15,884 nucleotides of DNA, taken from NCBI GenBank assembly GCA_007116865.1, contig SKHR01000023.1, forward strand, positions 1 through 15,884, written 5' to 3'. A program made the translations under genes and the position numbers. Positions 14,660-15,884 of the stretch are shown here, piece by piece; within the stretch, counting starts at the first letter, position 1, and each line of letters begins with the position of its first letter. The DNA is from Marinospirillum sp. (GTDB lineage Bacteria; Pseudomonadota; Gammaproteobacteria; Pseudomonadales; Halomonadaceae). The notes beneath the pieces were generated by a model that had not been told where the DNA came from, made no database searches, and saw only the letters and a list, made by a program, of their open reading frames with translations.

Positions 14660-15811
14660 GTGTCCAAACTCCAATGGGTTTTGTTGCTGGCCAGCAGTTT
14701 GACCGTGATGGCGGGCGCCAGTGTCACGCCAGCTCTGGCGCAAATCGGTGCGCACTTTGCGGACTACCCGGACGTCTGGATCAAGCTGGTGATCACCCTG
14801 CCGGCACTTTTTATTACCCTTGCCTCTCCTCTGACCGGCTGGCTGGTTGATCGTCATGGTCGTTTACCAGTGCTGTTTTTTAGTCTGGCTCTTTATGCGC
14901 TGGCTGGTGCGGCCGGTGGACTGATGGACAGTTTATTCGGGCTGTTGGCCACTCGCGCGCTGTTAGGGGTGGCGGTGGCCGGAGTGATGGCTTGTGCCAC
15001 CACCCTGATTGGTGACTACTTTTCTGGCCAGGCACGTCAGCAGTTTATGGGGCTTCAAGGCAGCTTTATGGCCCTGGGTGGAGTGGTGTTTTTAAATGCC
15101 AGTGGCTGGCTGGCATTGATCAGTTGGCGGGCCGTGTTTTTGATCTATCTGGCCAGCCTGTTGGTGGCCTGGCTGGCCTGGCACACCCTCTATGAGCCTA
15201 AAAAAACGCGCTCGACGGCACCGCTGGGGGATGCGGCATTGATACAGCACTTTCCCTGGCGTCAGTGTGTGCCCGTTTATCTGCTCGGCTTTATGGCCAT
15301 GAGCCTGTTTTACTTACTGCCAGCCCAAATGCCCTTTTTGCTGTTGGAGCGTTTTGGCAGCAACAGTCTTGAAACCGCCTGGGTGGTTTCAGCCAGCACC
15401 CTTTCAGGGGCTTTGGCCGGGCTGGCCTTTGGTCGTGTGAAAAATCATTTATCGCATCCAGGCCTTTATGCCCTGGCTTTCTCCCTGTTCGGGCTGGGTT
15501 ATGGACTGGTGGTCTGGGCACCCACCTATGCCTGGTTATTACTGGCAGTGACCATCAGTGGTTTTGGTGCCGGGTTAAGCTTCCCAACGGGCAATCACTG
15601 GCTACTCAGTTTTGCGGACCCAGCCTGGCGGGGACGGATTCTGGGTGGGTTTGCATCGGTCTTTTTTATGGGGCAGTTTTTATCCCCGCTGCTGGCCGCG
15701 CCGATTGAAGACCGTTTAGGACTCAACGGTGTCTTTTGGGTCGGGTCGTTGCTGGCGCTGAGCTTGTCCGGGTTGCTGGTGCTGGTTCAGCGAGCCCGGC
15801 ATTCCGAGTAA
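14660..15811 (+). CDS. Major facilitator superfamily (MFS) transporter
   Basis: This is a polytopic inner-membrane protein of 383 residues with about 12 predicted membrane helices in two halves, a typical MFS size. The cytoplasmic loop between helices 2 and 3 carries the MFS motif A as G-W-L-V-D-R-H-G-R at 60-68. A long charged loop around 175-190 (Y-E-P-K-K-T-R) probably joins the two six-helix halves. The N-terminal helix pattern (A-S-S-L-T-V-M-A-G-A ... P-A-L-A-Q-I-G) is seen in drug-efflux-like and uncharacterised MFS members, but nothing visible fixes a substrate. The start is GTG at 14660, supported by AAGG (14649-14652) 7 bases upstream. It follows plsX by 35 bp, so it may be read with it. 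It occupies the place where fabH or fabD is usual and may be an insertion into the lipid cluster. Confidence 0.9.
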   Translation: MSKLQWVLLLASSLTVMAGASVTPALAQIGAHFADYPDVWIKLVITLPALFITLASPLTGWLVDRHGRLPVLFFSLALYALAGAAGGLMDSLFGLLATRALLGVAVAGVMACATTLIGDYFSGQARQQFMGLQGSFMALGGVVFLNASGWLALISWRAVFLIYLASLLVAWLAWHTLYEPKKTRSTAPLGDAALIQHFPWRQCVPVYLLGFMAMSLFYLLPAQMPFLLLERFGSNSLETAWVVSASTLSGALAGLAFGRVKNHLSHPGLYALAFSLFGLGYGLVVWAPTYAWLLLAVTISGFGAGLSFPTGNHWLLSFADPAWRGRILGGFASVFFMGQFLSPLLAAPIEDRLGLNGVFWVGSLLALSLSGLLVLVQRARHSE

Positions 15812-15848
15812 TTATTCTCTTTTTTTTACATCAAACAGGCGGTTAAGC

Positions 15849-15878
15849 TTGTCGAATTCGGCGCGCAGCACCTACACT
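15849..15878 (+). promoter_or_regulatory. Possible promoter for a gene beyond the right edge
   Basis: TTGTCG (15849-15854) and TACACT (15873-15878) each match the sigma70 boxes at four of six positions, with an 18-bp spacer. A T-rich stretch (15819-15829) follows the MFS stop but has no clear stem before it. The next gene is outside the window; fabD would be a reasonable guess from gene order. Confidence 0.3.
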
Positions 15879-15884
15879 GCAAAA

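Noticed and set aside
15845..15866. Polylinker-like run of restriction sites (HindIII, EcoRI, GC-rich BssHII) suggesting vector sequence
   Set aside because: The run is short and followed by ordinary promoter-like sequence; chance sites are a simpler explanation, although the window edge prevents a full check.

Overview
The window looks like a chromosomal segment of a gammaproteobacterium, probably of the Oceanospirillales/Halomonas/Pseudomonas side of the class. Three things suggest this: the rne | rluC - sppA ... maf | yceD - rpmF - plsX gene order, a phasin-PHA synthase pair whose synthase has a serine-variant lipase box, and an RNase E with a long acidic/proline-rich tail ending in an NDPR-type motif. 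No tRNA, rRNA, CRISPR array, insertion sequence or phage gene is visible. The genus cannot be fixed from this sequence alone.

Layout. (1) Positions 1-2357 hold a polyhydroxyalkanoate (PHA) module: the 3' part of a phasin gene, an intercistronic terminator, then class I PHA synthase phaC, closed by a bidirectional terminator shared with rne. (2) Positions 2397-5825 hold rne on the minus strand, with a good sigma70 promoter about 415 nt upstream of its start. The leader is long and hairpin-rich, as expected if RNase E controls its own mRNA. (3) Positions 5826-7807 hold rluC (23S rRNA pseudouridine synthase) and a short SppA-type S49 membrane peptidase, translationally coupled on the plus strand. 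(4) Positions 7812-12024 hold the accessory part, on the minus strand: bphO (heme oxygenase, makes biliverdin) overlapping bphP, a 1211-residue bacteriophytochrome. Its order is PAS-GAF-PHY-PAS-PAS-GGDEF-EAL. The GGDEF site is badly degenerate while every EAL catalytic residue is present, so the predicted output is red/far-red light control of c-di-GMP hydrolysis. (5) Positions 12104-14624 return to the conserved cluster: maf/yceF on the minus strand, then divergent yceD - rpmF - plsX. (6) Positions 14660-15811 hold an MFS transporter where fabH or fabD commonly follows plsX. A weak promoter-like pair lies at the right edge.

How the genes work together. The phasin and PhaC build and coat PHA granules. 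rne, rluC, yceD and rpmF serve RNA turnover, rRNA modification and ribosome supply; plsX feeds phospholipid synthesis. BphO and BphP form a self-contained photoreceptor unit inserted into this housekeeping neighbourhood. That unit is the most interesting part of the window, although bacteriophytochromes with GGDEF-EAL outputs are a known class. I do not see a wholly unknown system here.
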